Made by a program: the position numbers and the translations under genes. The notes under the pieces were generated by a model. The model ran no database searches and was not told the origin of the DNA. It was given only the letters and a program-made list of their open reading frames with translations. From Apium graveolens (taxonomy: Eukaryota > Streptophyta > Magnoliopsida > Apiales > Apiaceae), in contig NC_133650.1 in NCBI RefSeq assembly GCF_009905375.1, positions 303,463,203-303,527,202 on the forward strand: a stretch of DNA of 64,000 nucleotides, written 5' to 3'. Positions 48,610 to 60,395 of this stretch are shown here, piece after piece. Each line of letters begins with the position of its first letter. Position 1 is the stretch's first letter.

Positions 48610-50368
48610 CTAGTGATGATGATCTTGGACATAGCGTAGACCACAATATTTGCAGATAGCTGGCTCATCCTTGTCAAGGCATATGAACTCTATTGGATGC
48701 CCGAGAGCAGGATTGGTGTCTGTAACACATTCACAGCACAGTAAAGGTCATAAAAATAATTGGAATGTTTCTTTTGGGTACATGAACTTGGAAAGGGCTT
48801 AAATTAAGAATTGGCTTCTGTATAAATTAGATTGGCTTTAGGAACATTTTAAGTTCAGATTTTAAGAGACAAACTAACCTCCTTCACAAACAGCAATCCT
48901 TCCATCAACCTTGATTGGTGGAACCTCGTTAATTAGCTCCATTGGTGATTTTTTGTCAGTAGCCTAGTAATCATATAGTGAATGATAAATGCTCACATGC
49001 CTAAATTTTAACAAGTAAAAACCAAGGAGCAGGGATAAAAACATTCAAGCATACATTCTGAATATTCAATTTACAATGATATACATGGCTAATTGGCTAT
49101 GCAGAGCCTCCACAAAGGTTCTCAGAGGGTCTTATGACTGTTTATACACACAATTCTCATTTAAATCTTGAAAAAGCAGCAACAACCATCCTGCTGATAC
49201 AAATGTTCTACTGAGGCACTATTAGCAAGACATTGACATTTGAAAAGGTGACTAGAAATGAGGACGATTATTGCAATATTATTCCCTCGCCAGTTTACTC
49301 CTTCCACACCAAATATATAGCCCAATTGACAAAAAATCCTTAAATTCAAATAATTAGAGGTTAAGATACTTTTTTCCCTCGAATATACAACGTTATCAGT
49401 ATATCCACATGAAAGGAAAAGACAATCACAATTCATTGTCAACAAGGACATCCCGATGATGTTTAATCCCGATAGATCTAACCAATATAGAGATATTTTT
49501 CACTAATATTAGCACGAGGAGAGAATGATGTTTAGTCCCATTTCCCAATGTCATAAATGGGCTTGACCCTCTTGTTTTATATATTATTAAGTTATAAATA
49601 GATTCACCAAGGAGAATCACCACATGCAAGTATGCAACTGGTAATGGAGTAATAAGATGTATCTCTTTCAAATTACACAGATAATGCTACAATTGCCGAG
49701 CCCAAGAGACCACTAGCTCCATATAATTTTACATTAGCTACATTTGTCTCAATCTAGTGATTGATGTTAAACACGTACTAACAAGATATATAGAAACAAG
49801 ATGCTCAATTATGGTAGCCAACCAAAATCCATATTGACCCCTTCTGATGCAAACCAATCTAATAATATACCTAAATAAAGATGTGTTTGATAACCTAACG
49901 AACCGTGATTTATTTAATTAAAAGGGCAATGCAATGCCTTACCATTAACCGAGTAATCCATTCATTACACAACCCGCGGGTTTACATTTCATTCCCATTC
50001 TCCTTAACAACCCAAACACCCCCTAATTAACACATTTCACAATTCGATTCACCCAAACCCTAAAAATTGGGGATTATACTACAAACAATATCAAAAAGCT
50101 GCAAAACAACAGAAATTCAACAATAATATACAGAAAACAGCTTCTAATATGATTAAAGCTATACAAACATGTATGTATTATGTATATATACCTGCATCCA
50201 TTTGGCGGTGTGAGAAACGGTGACCTCGCTATTGACGACGCCGCCGATGAATCTGAGTTTGTGGAGAGATGATAAAGGAGATGAAACAGGGCGATTTGGA
50301 GATCTAATTAGGGTTTTTACCAGATTTGAAGCCATTGCGTAGCCTTGCTTTCTGGCAATCGCTGCCAT
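48610..50368 (-). CDS. NDUFS6: NADH dehydrogenase (complex I) iron-sulfur protein 6, mitochondrial, 3 exons, 123 aa
   Basis: Small zinc-binding accessory subunit of mitochondrial complex I. Exons on the minus strand: 50192-50368, 48879-48963, 48610-48719. Phases join cleanly to 124 codons including the TAG. The N-terminus (MAAIARKQGYAMASNLVKTL) is basic and Ser/Arg-rich, as expected of a mitochondrial presequence. A second in-frame Met at codon 12 (MASNL) matches the usual plant start, so translation could begin there. The conserved core is HTAKWMQ, KKSPMELINEVPPIKVDGRI, GHPIEFICLD and CKYCGLRYVQDHHH. Conserved Cys and His residues make the zinc site. Intron 1 is long (48964-50191). It lies convergent to ATAD3. 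Confidence 0.95.
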
Positions 50369-50517
50369 TTTTTTAGAAGTATGAATACAACAAAGAAATA
50401 AATGTAGGATTAAGGAAACAAATTGGAGGTTTTAGTGGGTCTTTGCTCGACGTATTTTTTATTTTTAACAAAAATGAATAAATAATTGTTTGTTTTCTTT
50501 TAGTGAAGTGTTAAACC

Positions 50518-51175
50518 AGAGAGGCCCGGATTTACCCGGGCTTTAAAAATCTCGGTTTTTTAGAAAACGGATTGGACTGGGTTTTTTAAAAACGGGTCGA
50601 ACTCGGTCGGGTTTCCTAAAAAATATAAGGTCTGTTTTAGGGTCGGAACGGATCTGGTCGAACTATGTTTTATCCGGGCTTTTTATTTATATATTAAAAA
50701 AATATTTTAATATTTTATAACATTGATTATGAGTAGTTTAAATACCGGAGAAAATAATATTTTGATATATCAGATAGAATAGTTTTGACACTAAAATAAA
50801 TAATTATTTTTTTAATATAATATATAAATAATCATATATACCTTAATTGATTTTAATATTATAATATAATATTTTAAAAATCATAAAAAGTATTGTATAT
50901 TTTCAAATTTTATATAAAAATTTGGTTTTTTAATCGGGCTTTTCAAAAAGCCCGGGATTTTATCTGGGTCGAACCGGATTTTTATTCGGGCTTTTTTAGA
51001 TCCGGATTTTTATTCGGGCTTTTTTAGATCTGGGTTTTAATCCGATCTTTTCGGGATTCGGGCCGGGACGACTTTTCGAGAAAGAAGGAGGCCCATTTAA
51101 GGCCCCGGACCGGGTTTTTTCGGAAAGGGCTTTTCGGGTTTTTTCCGCATCGAATTTTGAATTTTTGAACATCTC
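50518..51175. mobile_element. Possible hAT-type miniature element, GC-rich CCCGGG motifs
   Basis: The stretch stands out from AT-rich flanks by repeated GGGCTTTTT, CGGGTTTTTT and CCCGGG motifs, including a 28-bp direct repeat (GGATTTTTATTCGGGCTTTT core) near 50970-51030. The right end, TTTTTGAACATCTCT, resembles the ends of non-autonomous hAT families. The left end (AGAGAGGCCCGG) gives only a 5-bp inverted match (AGAGA/TCTCT), and no clean 8-bp duplication is seen. Limits and class are uncertain. Confidence 0.35.
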
Positions 51176-52284
51176 TATGTTTAATTCACACCAATTTTCA
51201 AATGATAAATTTATAAATTTTTATCATTTTAATTGGTGTTTTTTTGTGTGCAGGGGTCTGTCGGTATTAAAAATAAGAAAATAATTAATATAACTTAAAT
51301 TTATAAATTTTCGCTTTTACTGTGGCCACATGTTACAATATTCCTTTTTAAAATTTTGAGCAAAAAAATGTCAAAAGATTACATTGCCCTCACATTAATA
51401 TTTATTAGTATTATTGATATCAAGTAAGGGTATTTTAGTTTTTTCCTTTGCTCTGGATTTTAAAAAAACGATTTTGCATTTAACATTTTCTTTCTTATAA
51501 ATATTGTGAAGTTATATTAAAAAGATTAATAGAAAATTATATCATAGCAAAGTACATTTAGTGTATTTTAAAATATAATTTTCAAATTTTAAAAAAAAGT
51601 TATTGATAATTTTAATGCTGAGTCAAAAATTGTTCAATCCTACTCCTTAAAAAATAAAATGGATATATAATTAGAAACGAAGAAAGCAATATTTTCGGGT
51701 TAACGGATACGATATATAACTTATTTTAGGATTTTTTTTTAAAACAATAATAAGATAATAATAAAATAAAACATTAACACATTTATGATAAACTAGTCAA
51801 GTTCTTAATATTGTTCAGGGGACATATCTCCAAAATCGAATTAAATGCGACTATTTGTGATTTATTGATAATTTTTGAAAAAATAAATTTACATATTTTT
51901 GATTCGCTGATAGTTATTTATCAGGTAAATAATTTTACTTTTTGTAGCCATATGAATAATTGCATGATATGGTAGATGTGTTGTGTTTTGTTTTAGTTTT
52001 TTTGGACAGGTTTGTGGTAATTCAAAATATTTAGTTTGAAGAGTGATCTCCAAAGGAAAGATTGAGTTTCGGGTATCAAAAGGAGTGTAAAATGAGAAAT
52101 AGAAGGGGCACCCAATGAACGAAGATTTTTACGGTATAGGTAAGTCCCATGCGAAGAAAAATTATGGGCAGAGATATTGTATCATTATTTATCATTGTCT
52201 GGCTTACTGTTACTTACTTTCATGTATTAGTATTTACCTAAAGCACACGCACACACAAGTCGGGAGTCCTTTGAGTAAACAATC
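51176..52284. other. Intergenic stretch
   Basis: AT-rich DNA before the Mutator-like element. No gene or repeat supported. Confidence 0.5.
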
Positions 52285-52388
52285 GGGTTAAATATCACTT
52301 TGGTCACTGAAGTGAGGGTCCAGTATCAAAATTTTCATTATTTTTATCGGGGTCTCTAATGTACCACTCTAATAGCGGATAATGACAA
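52285..52388 (+). repeat. Left terminal inverted repeat of the MULE
   Basis: Begins GGGTTAAATATCACTTTGGT and ends near GCGGATAATGACAA. Pairs with 60051-60154. Confidence 0.9.
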
Positions 52389-52474
52389 CGCCGCTACATT
52401 GACCAGTTGACCTAACAGAAAAATTAATGACGTCAAACTGGAGAGTATGTGGCAATATTGTGGCTAGAGCTGGC

Positions 52475-55400
52475 CAAATATGCGGGAACCGTAAAAAAAT
52501 CGAACCGAACGGGGCCGGTTCAAACCCGCCCAGCTCGCTAAATTAGGTGAACCGAATACGAATACTAATTTCAGAATCCGGAACCGCACGAGCCCGCACG
52601 AACCGCACGGACCAGGCCACTCGCACAGCCCGCACAGCCCACCCGCGGGTGTGCCTCACGCGTCAACGTCTTCCTACTATGTTTTCTGCCATGTCTGTGA
52701 ACTGTGATTCTGTGAATTACAACGTTAGCCTGCAAGTTAACGTTACTCTCCACCTCCAAGGCTCCAACGACACTCTGATTTCATTATAAATATATACATA
52801 CAAACAACACTTTTATTCACAGTTTCTTTGACCTCAATTTCTGTTTCTCTCAATCTCAATTTCTCCGACGTCCAACTTCTTTCTCCGACTTCTTTCTCCT
52901 TTCTCCATCTACATTCTACATTCATACATACATCCATAATCATACATTAAAATTTACACTTCACAAACATAACCCCGTCGAATATAAAATTCGAATCCCT
53001 ATTCGCAATTTTCAATTCAACAACAAAAATTCGAATATAAAATAAAGGTAACAGAAATAGACGAACATAAAAATGGAACAGGGAAGAGGGAGCATTTCTT
53101 CTCAAGGTTCAACCCCGTCGGCTTCGATGCTCCCGCCTCAACCCGGATCCACGTTTAATACCGAAGAAGGTGTGTTATTTTCCTGTCGATTTTAACAAAA
53201 AATTATGGGTTTCCGCTTCTGTAGTTCTGTGATGTTAGATTTTGTGTGTTTTTGATTGTATATATAAGGCGCCGCGGCGGCTTCTAGAGTTCTAGTTCTG
53301 GACTTCTGGCTTCTGTTTCTATTCTATAGATTAGGTTTCTGCTTCTGTTTTTTGGTCAACTGAATTCAACTACTTTTATAAGTTTTGTTCTTTATATATT
53401 ACGAATTTAGGATAAATGTTATGTACTTGTTTATTCGTTTATTATAATATATTGTTTATTCGTTTTGTAAATTCATTTTTTAATTGATGATTGTAAATTC
53501 CTTTACTAATTTTATTCGTTTTTAAATTTCTGTAGGTGCTACGAGTTCGAGACAATCATCACACGTGTGGACATATTTTTCGAAAGAAGCTATGCCGGAT
53601 AATCCGAATAGATTTAAAGTACATTGTTTGATTTGTGTACAAAATGGTAGACCACAACCACCATTTAGTTATGCTCGAGGGACCGGCACGGGAACACTAA
53701 GCCGACATTTGGAGAATATTCACTCTATTACGAAGGCGAGTCACGAAAGCGGAGAAGCACGAAGAGGTCCACAACAATCACAACTCAGTGGTCTTATGAC
53801 ATCAACCGGAGGTGGAGGTATGCCTTTTTCCTATAGTAGAGATAGAATGATAGAAAGTTTTGCTATTTTTGTCACACTAGACGAGTTGCCATTTTCTCAC
53901 GGTGAGAGTGATAATTTAGAATATATGATGAAAACTACGATAAATCCGGCATTTAGAAAAATTCCTAGAAACACACTAAAACGGCACACAATAACACAAT
54001 ATCATTGCGCTAGAGCACAATTAATTGAATTATTTCAAGAATTTGATGGTATGGTTTCGTTAACTAGTGATTGTTGGAGTTCGAGTCAAGGTGAGCCTTA
54101 TATATGTGTTACCGTTCATTGGATTGGTGTCGATTACATGTTACAAAAACGAATTATTGCATTTGATGTTATGGACGAATCATACACCGGTTATAATATT
54201 ATGTCTAGAATTTTAGATACAATTAAAGAATTTAATTTGTTTAACAAGGTATTCACAATTTCCTTAGATAATGCTGCTAATAACAACAAATGTATTAATT
54301 ATATTAGGACCGAAATTCCTTTAGTTTTAGATGGAGTATTTTTACACATTAGATGTTGTGCTCACATAGTTAACTTAACGGCTCAAGTAGGAATTCAACA
54401 AATAACTAATTTATTAGAACCTATTAGGAAGGTAATTAAGTATCTACGTTTGGCGGGTAAATATAGGTCTATGTGCAAGAAATTGTGTAAAGAAAATGGA
54501 CTAAGGCCGAAAAATGGGGTATCGATTGTCCTACAAGATGGAGTTCGACATATAAATTACTTGTTAAAGCAATTAAATATAAACCCATTATTACCATCTT
54601 ATATAATGACGATCCAATTCACCAATACGAAGGAGGAATTATTACCGAGGAAGATTGGGAATTAGCATCTACTGTACGTGACATACTTTATTGTTTTGCG
54701 CATGCTACTAAAGTTTTTTCTTATGTTTATGAACCAAATGTACACCATTGTATCATTGAATGTGTTAGTATTGTTACTACTTTAAAGGAATACGAAGAAA
54801 ATGATATGAAAATTAAATAGATTGAATACTTTACCGAATTTCCGTATATTTATGGTATTGCATGTCTTCTTGATCCCGGTGTTGGGAAGGAAGGTTTGGA
54901 AAATATGTTATAACATTATTATGCAGTGTTAGGAGTTTCATATAATCATGTTTTATATGTAAATAATTGTTTAAATTTGTTGTTTCGTCTTATAGATATG
55001 TATGCTCTAAAAACTCAAAGTACTATACCACCGAAGAGTAGTAATACTTCTAGTAGGTTTAGTAGTACCATTTCATCTATACTAACCAAAAAACAAAAAT
55101 GTAGAATTTCCGAGTCATCTACCGTACCTTCTTCTGCCACTGGTATGGTTCACCAATTTTTTTCATATAGTTATGAGTTAAATGATGATTTTGATATACT
55201 AACATGGTGGAAGAATTATGAGTTACAATTTCCGGTTTTAGCAAAAATTGCAAAGGATATTTTAGTTGTCCCGGCTTCTACAATTGCGTCCGAGTCCGCT
55301 TTTAGTGCAGGCAGAAGAGTGTTAGATGAGAAGCGATCCAGTCTTGTGCCAGACGTTGTAAAGATTTTAGTTTGCAAAAAAGATTGGGATCAAGCCGATA

Positions 55401-56215
55401 AAAGACAACAAGGAAGAAAAGAAGACTCCGACGATGACGACGAGCCATGGATGACAATGGATACTTCATCCGAATCGGGAACCTCAACTAGCGAACAATT
55501 TTAGAACAAATATTTAATGTATTTTTTTTAAAGTTTTAATATCATTTGATTTGTATTTTTTAATGTTTGATGCGGTTTATTCCGTTTTTTTAGAGAGGAG
55601 TCCTCTCACATCATTTGTAGTTTTTTTAAATTAATAAAATTTATAAGAGGTACCGTCCTCTTTTTAACCAAAAATTTAAAATAATAAAATTAATTGATTA
55701 CAATTATAATATTTTGAATAAATTATGTGACATAATAGAAAATAATGTTATATTTTATTATTTATTTTTTAATAAACATTGATATACTAATTTCGAATTT
55801 TATCTAGTAAAAAATATTTATTATACTTATTCAATACACGAATTTTCTATTAAAAAAATACAAGTGATTAAACTCTATTTATATGCTTTGCTCGAGCAAG
55901 TTGTTTTGCTTTGCTGGAAGCCTGGAACACTGACAAGTGACAAGTGACAATCCAAATATATACATTAACAAAGCAAGTTGCAGCCTGTAACTTAATCAAA
56001 CCCGCACAGGCCCGCACACACAGCCCGGTTCATTCGTTCGGTTCGCCCAGCTCGCAGCTCGCAATTTGTTCTGTTCGGTTACGAGTCTATTTTTAACGGT
56101 TCAAACCCGGCCCGAGCCCGGTTCGTTATTAAGCAGGCCGGTTCAGTGTTCATATCTCGAGTGCTGAACCCGTGTGCGGCCCGGCACGCACGGACCGCAT
56201 AAGTGGCCAGGTCTA
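52475..56215 (+). mobile_element. hAT transposon, 3.74 kb, nested in the MULE
   Basis: Ends TAGAGCTGGCCAAATATGCG and, inverted, TAGACCTGGCCACTTATGCG form imperfect terminal inverted repeats. An 8-bp target duplication, ATTGTGGC (52467-52474) / ATCGTGGC (56216-56223), differs at one position. Subterminal regions are rich in CCCGCAC and CGGTTC motifs on both sides. It carries a BED-zinc-finger hAT transposase gene, now broken. Confidence 0.92.
53073..55504 (+). pseudogene. hAT transposase (BED finger, RNase H-like core, hAT dimerisation domain)
   Basis: Exon 1 is 53073-53169 (MEQGRGSISSQGS...). A GT-AG intron, 53170-53535, joins in phase to exon 2. Order: BED zinc finger (WTYFSKEAM, CLICV, LSRHLENIH), catalytic RNase H-like core (SLTSDCWSSSQGEPYICVT, TISLDNAANNNKCINYI, RCCAHIVNL), and C-terminal dimerisation domain (WWKNYELQFPVLAKIAKDIL, ASTIASESAFSAGRRVLDEK). 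A frameshift near 54510, just before the TRWSSTY region, and stops near 54818 and 54912 break the gene. It ends with an acidic tail at TAG 55502-55504. It resembles the RICESLEEPER/Tag-like plant hAT group by motif. Confidence 0.9.
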
Positions 56216-56655
56216 ATCGTGGCAGATACTTGGCGTCTGACGTGTTCTAAATATATATTAAGAAAATTAAATAATAGTTATATGTATAATATATCCTACA
56301 AATTGAACGGTCGTCGATCTTTTAACATAACAGAGATAAAAAAATTGGGGATTAAAAATCCTAATTGCTCAATTGCTCTTGAAGAAAACTCAATTGGCCA
56401 TCGATTCAACTGCAAATCTGCTTCGATCTTGCTCACAAATCTTCTTCAGTGAGAGAGGTACGTTTAATCGATCTTGAACAAACTCTACGAGCCTGTATAT
56501 GTATGATGCATGTCCTTGTATATTTGTGTGCTATGTGTTGATAAATGATATATCAGGGTTGTAAACGAAATAATAGTTGTCGTTTTTGTGATTTATATAT
56601 GTTTATTATTGAAATCGTATCTTTTTTGTTTTTGTTCTTGTGTTTAATTGACAGT

Positions 56656-58827
56656 ATGGATTCGTCGGTTACTATTTACATACATCACCATGGGGATTTT
56701 GAACATAAACCTAAACCAAAATATGTAGGTGGTGATGTAGAAGTTATACTTGGCTTTGACTCTGACTTGTTTTCGTTTAGAGACTTGGATAATTTTGCTG
56801 TTAAATGTGGTTATACAAAATCTGACTTAGTGTATTTTAAAAATGATGGTCTGACTTTTGAAAGTGGTATGAGACTTCTGTGTGATGATAGTACTGTGAG
56901 AGCTATGGTAGACATTCATAAACCAATTGGTAAAATTAATTTGTATATTGATCACTATGATGTGGATGAGGTAATTGATAATTAGGGAGATGAAAATGAT
57001 AATGAGGGAGGGGAATATGGTAATCAGGGAGGGGAAAATGAAAATCAAGGAGGGGAAAATGGTAACCAGGGAGGGGAAGATGGTAATGAGGGAAGTGAGG
57101 ATGATAGTGATCCTGATGATCCAGAATATGATTATGAGGGAGATGATGTAGAGACTGAGAGTGATGAATCTGAAGATGAGAAAGACTATGATTCTTTCCG
57201 TGACAGTGATGAAGAGTTGAGAGAGTTTAGAGATAAAAAGATAAAATATAAGGATTCCTTAAAATAGAATCATGGTAATCCTCTTGAAGTTAGAGAGAAA
57301 GTGATGAGTTTAAGTGATGATTCTGAGTATGCTTCTGATGAGCTAAGGTCAGATTCATCTTCCAGTGAAGATGAAAATCACAAGATTGGCTATATTGGCC
57401 CTCCCAACCCCAAGATCTAGAAAAGAAAAAGAAATTGTGTGAAATATGGGCAAAAGAGTGACACAATAAAATGAGAGGTTGGAATGAAATTTGCAAGCAT
57501 GACAGAGTTTAGAGATGTTGTTAGGCAATATGGAGTTATGGATAGAAGAGGAGTCCAGTTTATAACAAATGATGCACAGAGATGTCAAGTTAGTTGTGAA
57601 GCTGAATGCAAGTTCTACATTTGGTGCAATAAAGACAAAGATTCAGACAACTGCACTATCAAGACCTTATTTGATGAGCATAACTGCAATAAGCCATACT
57701 CAAATAAGCTTGCTAGTGTGAAATATCTGACAGAGTTGTATGGGGACATGATAAGGAAAAATCCAAAATGGAAAGTAAAGGAAATGACAGAGGCTATTAA
57801 GCAGAAGTTGAAGATAGAGGTTCCTAGGATTAAGATTTTAAGGGTGAGAAAAGCTTCACTAGAGGGTGTACATGAGGCATTGAAAGACCATTACTCAAGA
57901 CTAAGGGACTTTGCACATGAGATTCTTACCAGCAACCCTAAAAATACAGTACAGATTAGGACCACAAGGCTGAATGAGGGTGATTCCAATAAGTTTAAAA
58001 GAATCTAACTTTGTTATCATGCTTTAAAGGAAGGCCGGAAGGCTGGATGCAGGCCTGTTATTGGTTTTGATGGATGTTTTTTGAAGACAATTTGTGATGG
58101 TCAGTTGCTATCAGATGTGAGGAGGGATGGTAATAGTCAAATGTACCCCATAGCTTATGCTGTTGTGGAAAGTGAGAATACAGAAAGTTGGAAATGGTTT
58201 ACTGAGTTGCTAAGTGAAGATCCCAGTCTTGGTGATGGTTTTGGTTACACCATAATCTCAGATCAGCAGAAAGGCTTGGATAATGCACTGAAAGAGCTCC
58301 TTCCTAGAGTGGAACAACATAACATATGGGATGGTCAGAAGTCATTGAAGGTGCCTAAAAAGAAATTGCCTTTTGTTAATGAGGCAGGTGATGATGTGAT
58401 GAAGAAAGGCAAAGATCCAACTCATTTCCAAGTGAACCTACTAGGTACAGTTGGGTATAAAACAGTGTTCATGCCTACACCAGGCTTTGTCTCATTCTTG
58501 CCCCCAAAAAGCACACCAGAAGCTTCTACACCTCCAGCACTTCACTTGTCTAGCCAACACAGTTCTACTACTAGAGTAACTCCATCCAATCTAGCTCAAA
58601 TCTCCGATCCAGCTGACATGGGGGCTGAAGAAGAAGTTGGACTTGCAACCATGGAGGCATAAGAAGAAGATGAACTTGCAGACATGGAGGCAGCAGAAGA
58701 AGATGAACTTGCAGACATGGAGGCAGAAGATCCACTTCAACCAAGCATGAGGTCAGTAAGACTTCTTGAGAAGAGAGCATTCAAGCGGACTGACATACCA
58801 GATGTTCCAGTTAAGCTGGATGATTAG
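56656..58827 (+). pseudogene. MULE (MuDR-type) transposase with PB1-like domain, truncated
   Basis: ATG 56656 (MDSSVTIYIHHHGDFEHKP) follows an acceptor-like TTGACAG, so a 5' leader intron is likely. The single frame stays open for 724 codons except for stops at 56983, 57265, 57418, 57472, 58006 and 58660. Order: PB1-like domain (residues 1-100), acidic Gly/Asn/Glu repeats (57000-57110), MuDR DNA-binding domain (MTEFRDVVRQYGV, CEAECKFYIWC...HNC), then the MULE catalytic domain with the first two acidic sites (GFDGCF and ISDQQKGL). The region that should follow, with the third catalytic residue and the CCHC finger, is missing. Sequence after about 58315 jumps to a Lys-rich and Pro/Ser-rich tail with an EEDELADMEA repeat. 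The copy is dead. Confidence 0.9.
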
Positions 58828-59344
58828 ACCTTTGTTATGCATACTTTTGCTTTGCTTCATTAAGTAGATTTAAGACTATGGCCAAACTTTTGAGATGTGA
58901 TTTGTAGTGCTTTTGTTATGCTTTGGACCGGGAGTATGCTTTTGTTTTAAGACTATTCTGCTTGCTTTTTGTATGGCTACTATAATATTTGGACCTGGCC
59001 TTATCCTAGTGGAATGGAATCTTGTGGTTTTATTTTATTCAAGTGTCATCTTTTCTGTAAATATTCATTACTTTGCACATGTTTTACCTTATTTGCGGAC
59101 AATGACAACTATAAGCACACTCACATACAGAAACTTATAATACACAATGACAATTTTAATTAAAGAAATCATATCAACCAACTGCAATTTCATTAAAAAA
59201 AACCAACTACATCAACCAACTACATCTTGTACATACAACCAATTGCATCAATATTACATCTACCTAACAAATAATATTATTAGGGCTGCTGCAACAGCAA
59301 CAAACACACAGTTTCAAATTACTTCTAAGCCTTTCTATTTCAGC

Positions 59345-59799
59345 TTATAGGTCCTTGTTTGCCTCTTCTACTTGCATCTTCTCACCCTTCACCATTCTTC
59401 TTTTTTCAACAGCTTCCTCCAGATTTTCTTCAACAAATTTCAGTTTTTCCTCCAAATACACCCTTCTGTGATTCAAATGAGTGACTACATCATAAGCCCT
59501 CCCATTAAATCCTTCATCAATCCACTCAAAGAAGTGACAACCTTGAACCTCCTGATTTCATAGCAAAAAAATCAAACACAGTGCATATTATCAAAATTTA
59601 TTTTATAAAACCTTACATAAACGATAATATATACCTTAGGTTTTTGACATGTATAGAACCTTCTCCCTGGATTTTTCAGTGTCCAAGAAGTACTAACCCT
59701 TGCTAATCTCCCACAAAAACATTGTTGATAATCAGACTTTTTCATTGATTCAATTGAGGTGCTGCCACACGTTTTTGTGTCAGGGCTTTCACTCCTCAT
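59345..59799 (-). CDS. GRF-type zinc-finger protein carried by the MULE, 2 exons, 123 aa
   Basis: Minus strand. Exon 1 is 59635-59799 (start MRSESPDTKTCGS). Exon 2 is 59345-59551. GT-AG intron (59552-59634), phase 0, 124 codons with the TAA. The GRF zinc finger is complete: CFCGRLARVSTSWTLKNPGR, YTCQKPK, then GCHFFEWID across the intron. GRF fingers bind single-stranded nucleic acid in other proteins. The C-terminal half is a coiled coil (RRVYLEEKLKFVEENLEEAV...). The frame is intact, unlike the transposase. It lies convergent with the transposase and between the MULE inverted repeats, so it belongs to the element. A role in transposition is inference. Confidence 0.75.
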
Positions 59800-60050
59800 C
59801 AACGACAACTGCTTAATCTTCAATGACTTACACTAATTTATCCTTGAACTCCCACTATTAGATTTTTGGTGTAAGAACCCTAATAATGATGTATAGAGGG
59901 GATTGTGGTTTCTATCTATTTATTTATAATCATGTGTATATAGCCGTTACAATACACGTTACAATACACGTAACAAGTTGTTTACACTGTGTCCAACAAA
60001 ACACTGTCACGTAGATTCGTCCGTTACGTCAAATAAATAATTTAACGACA

Positions 60051-60154
60051 TTGTCATTATCCGCTACTAGAGTGGTACATTAGAGACCCCGATAAAAATA
60101 ATGAAAATTTTGATACTAGGCTCTCACTTCAGTGATCAAAGTGATATTTAACCC
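60051..60154 (-). repeat. Right terminal inverted repeat of the MULE
   Basis: Reverse complement begins GGGTTAAATATCACTTTGAT. Pairs with 52285-52388. Confidence 0.9.
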
Positions 60155-60395
60155 GTAAATGATCTCTTTATTTTTTGAAAAGAGGGTAAAACACCCTACT
60201 CTAGACTCTCCCCGGACACTGCAATCGATGATCGATTGATTCATGTATCCGGTATTACGTTAAAATTATTTACTTATCTGTTTAACCAAAAAAATTTGCG
60301 TTGGTCGAAAGTTAATTACTCCTGGTCTTGAAAAAACTGAAATCAGAGCTTAGAACAGGCGCCGAAAAGGGGCAAAGCTCAAACCGTCAAACGAA

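Larger units (their letters stand above)
52285..60154 (+). mobile_element. Mutator-like element (MULE) with two genes and a nested hAT
   Basis: Terminal inverted repeats of about 104 bp (52285-52388 and 60051-60154) begin GGGTTAAATATCACTTT and match with about six differences by eye. Flanks GTAAACAATC (52275-52284) and GTAAATGATC (60155-60164) agree at 8 of 10 positions, consistent with an aged 9-10 bp target duplication. Inside are a MuDR-type transposase with a PB1-like N-terminal domain (+) and a GRF zinc-finger gene (-), convergent. A hAT element (52475-56215) is inserted near the left end. Without it the MULE is about 4.1 kb. Confidence 0.9.

Noticed and set aside
50036..50060. Telo-box-like AAACCCTAA as NDUFS6 promoter
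   Set aside because: It lies inside intron 1, downstream of the start codon on the minus strand, so a promoter role is doubtful.
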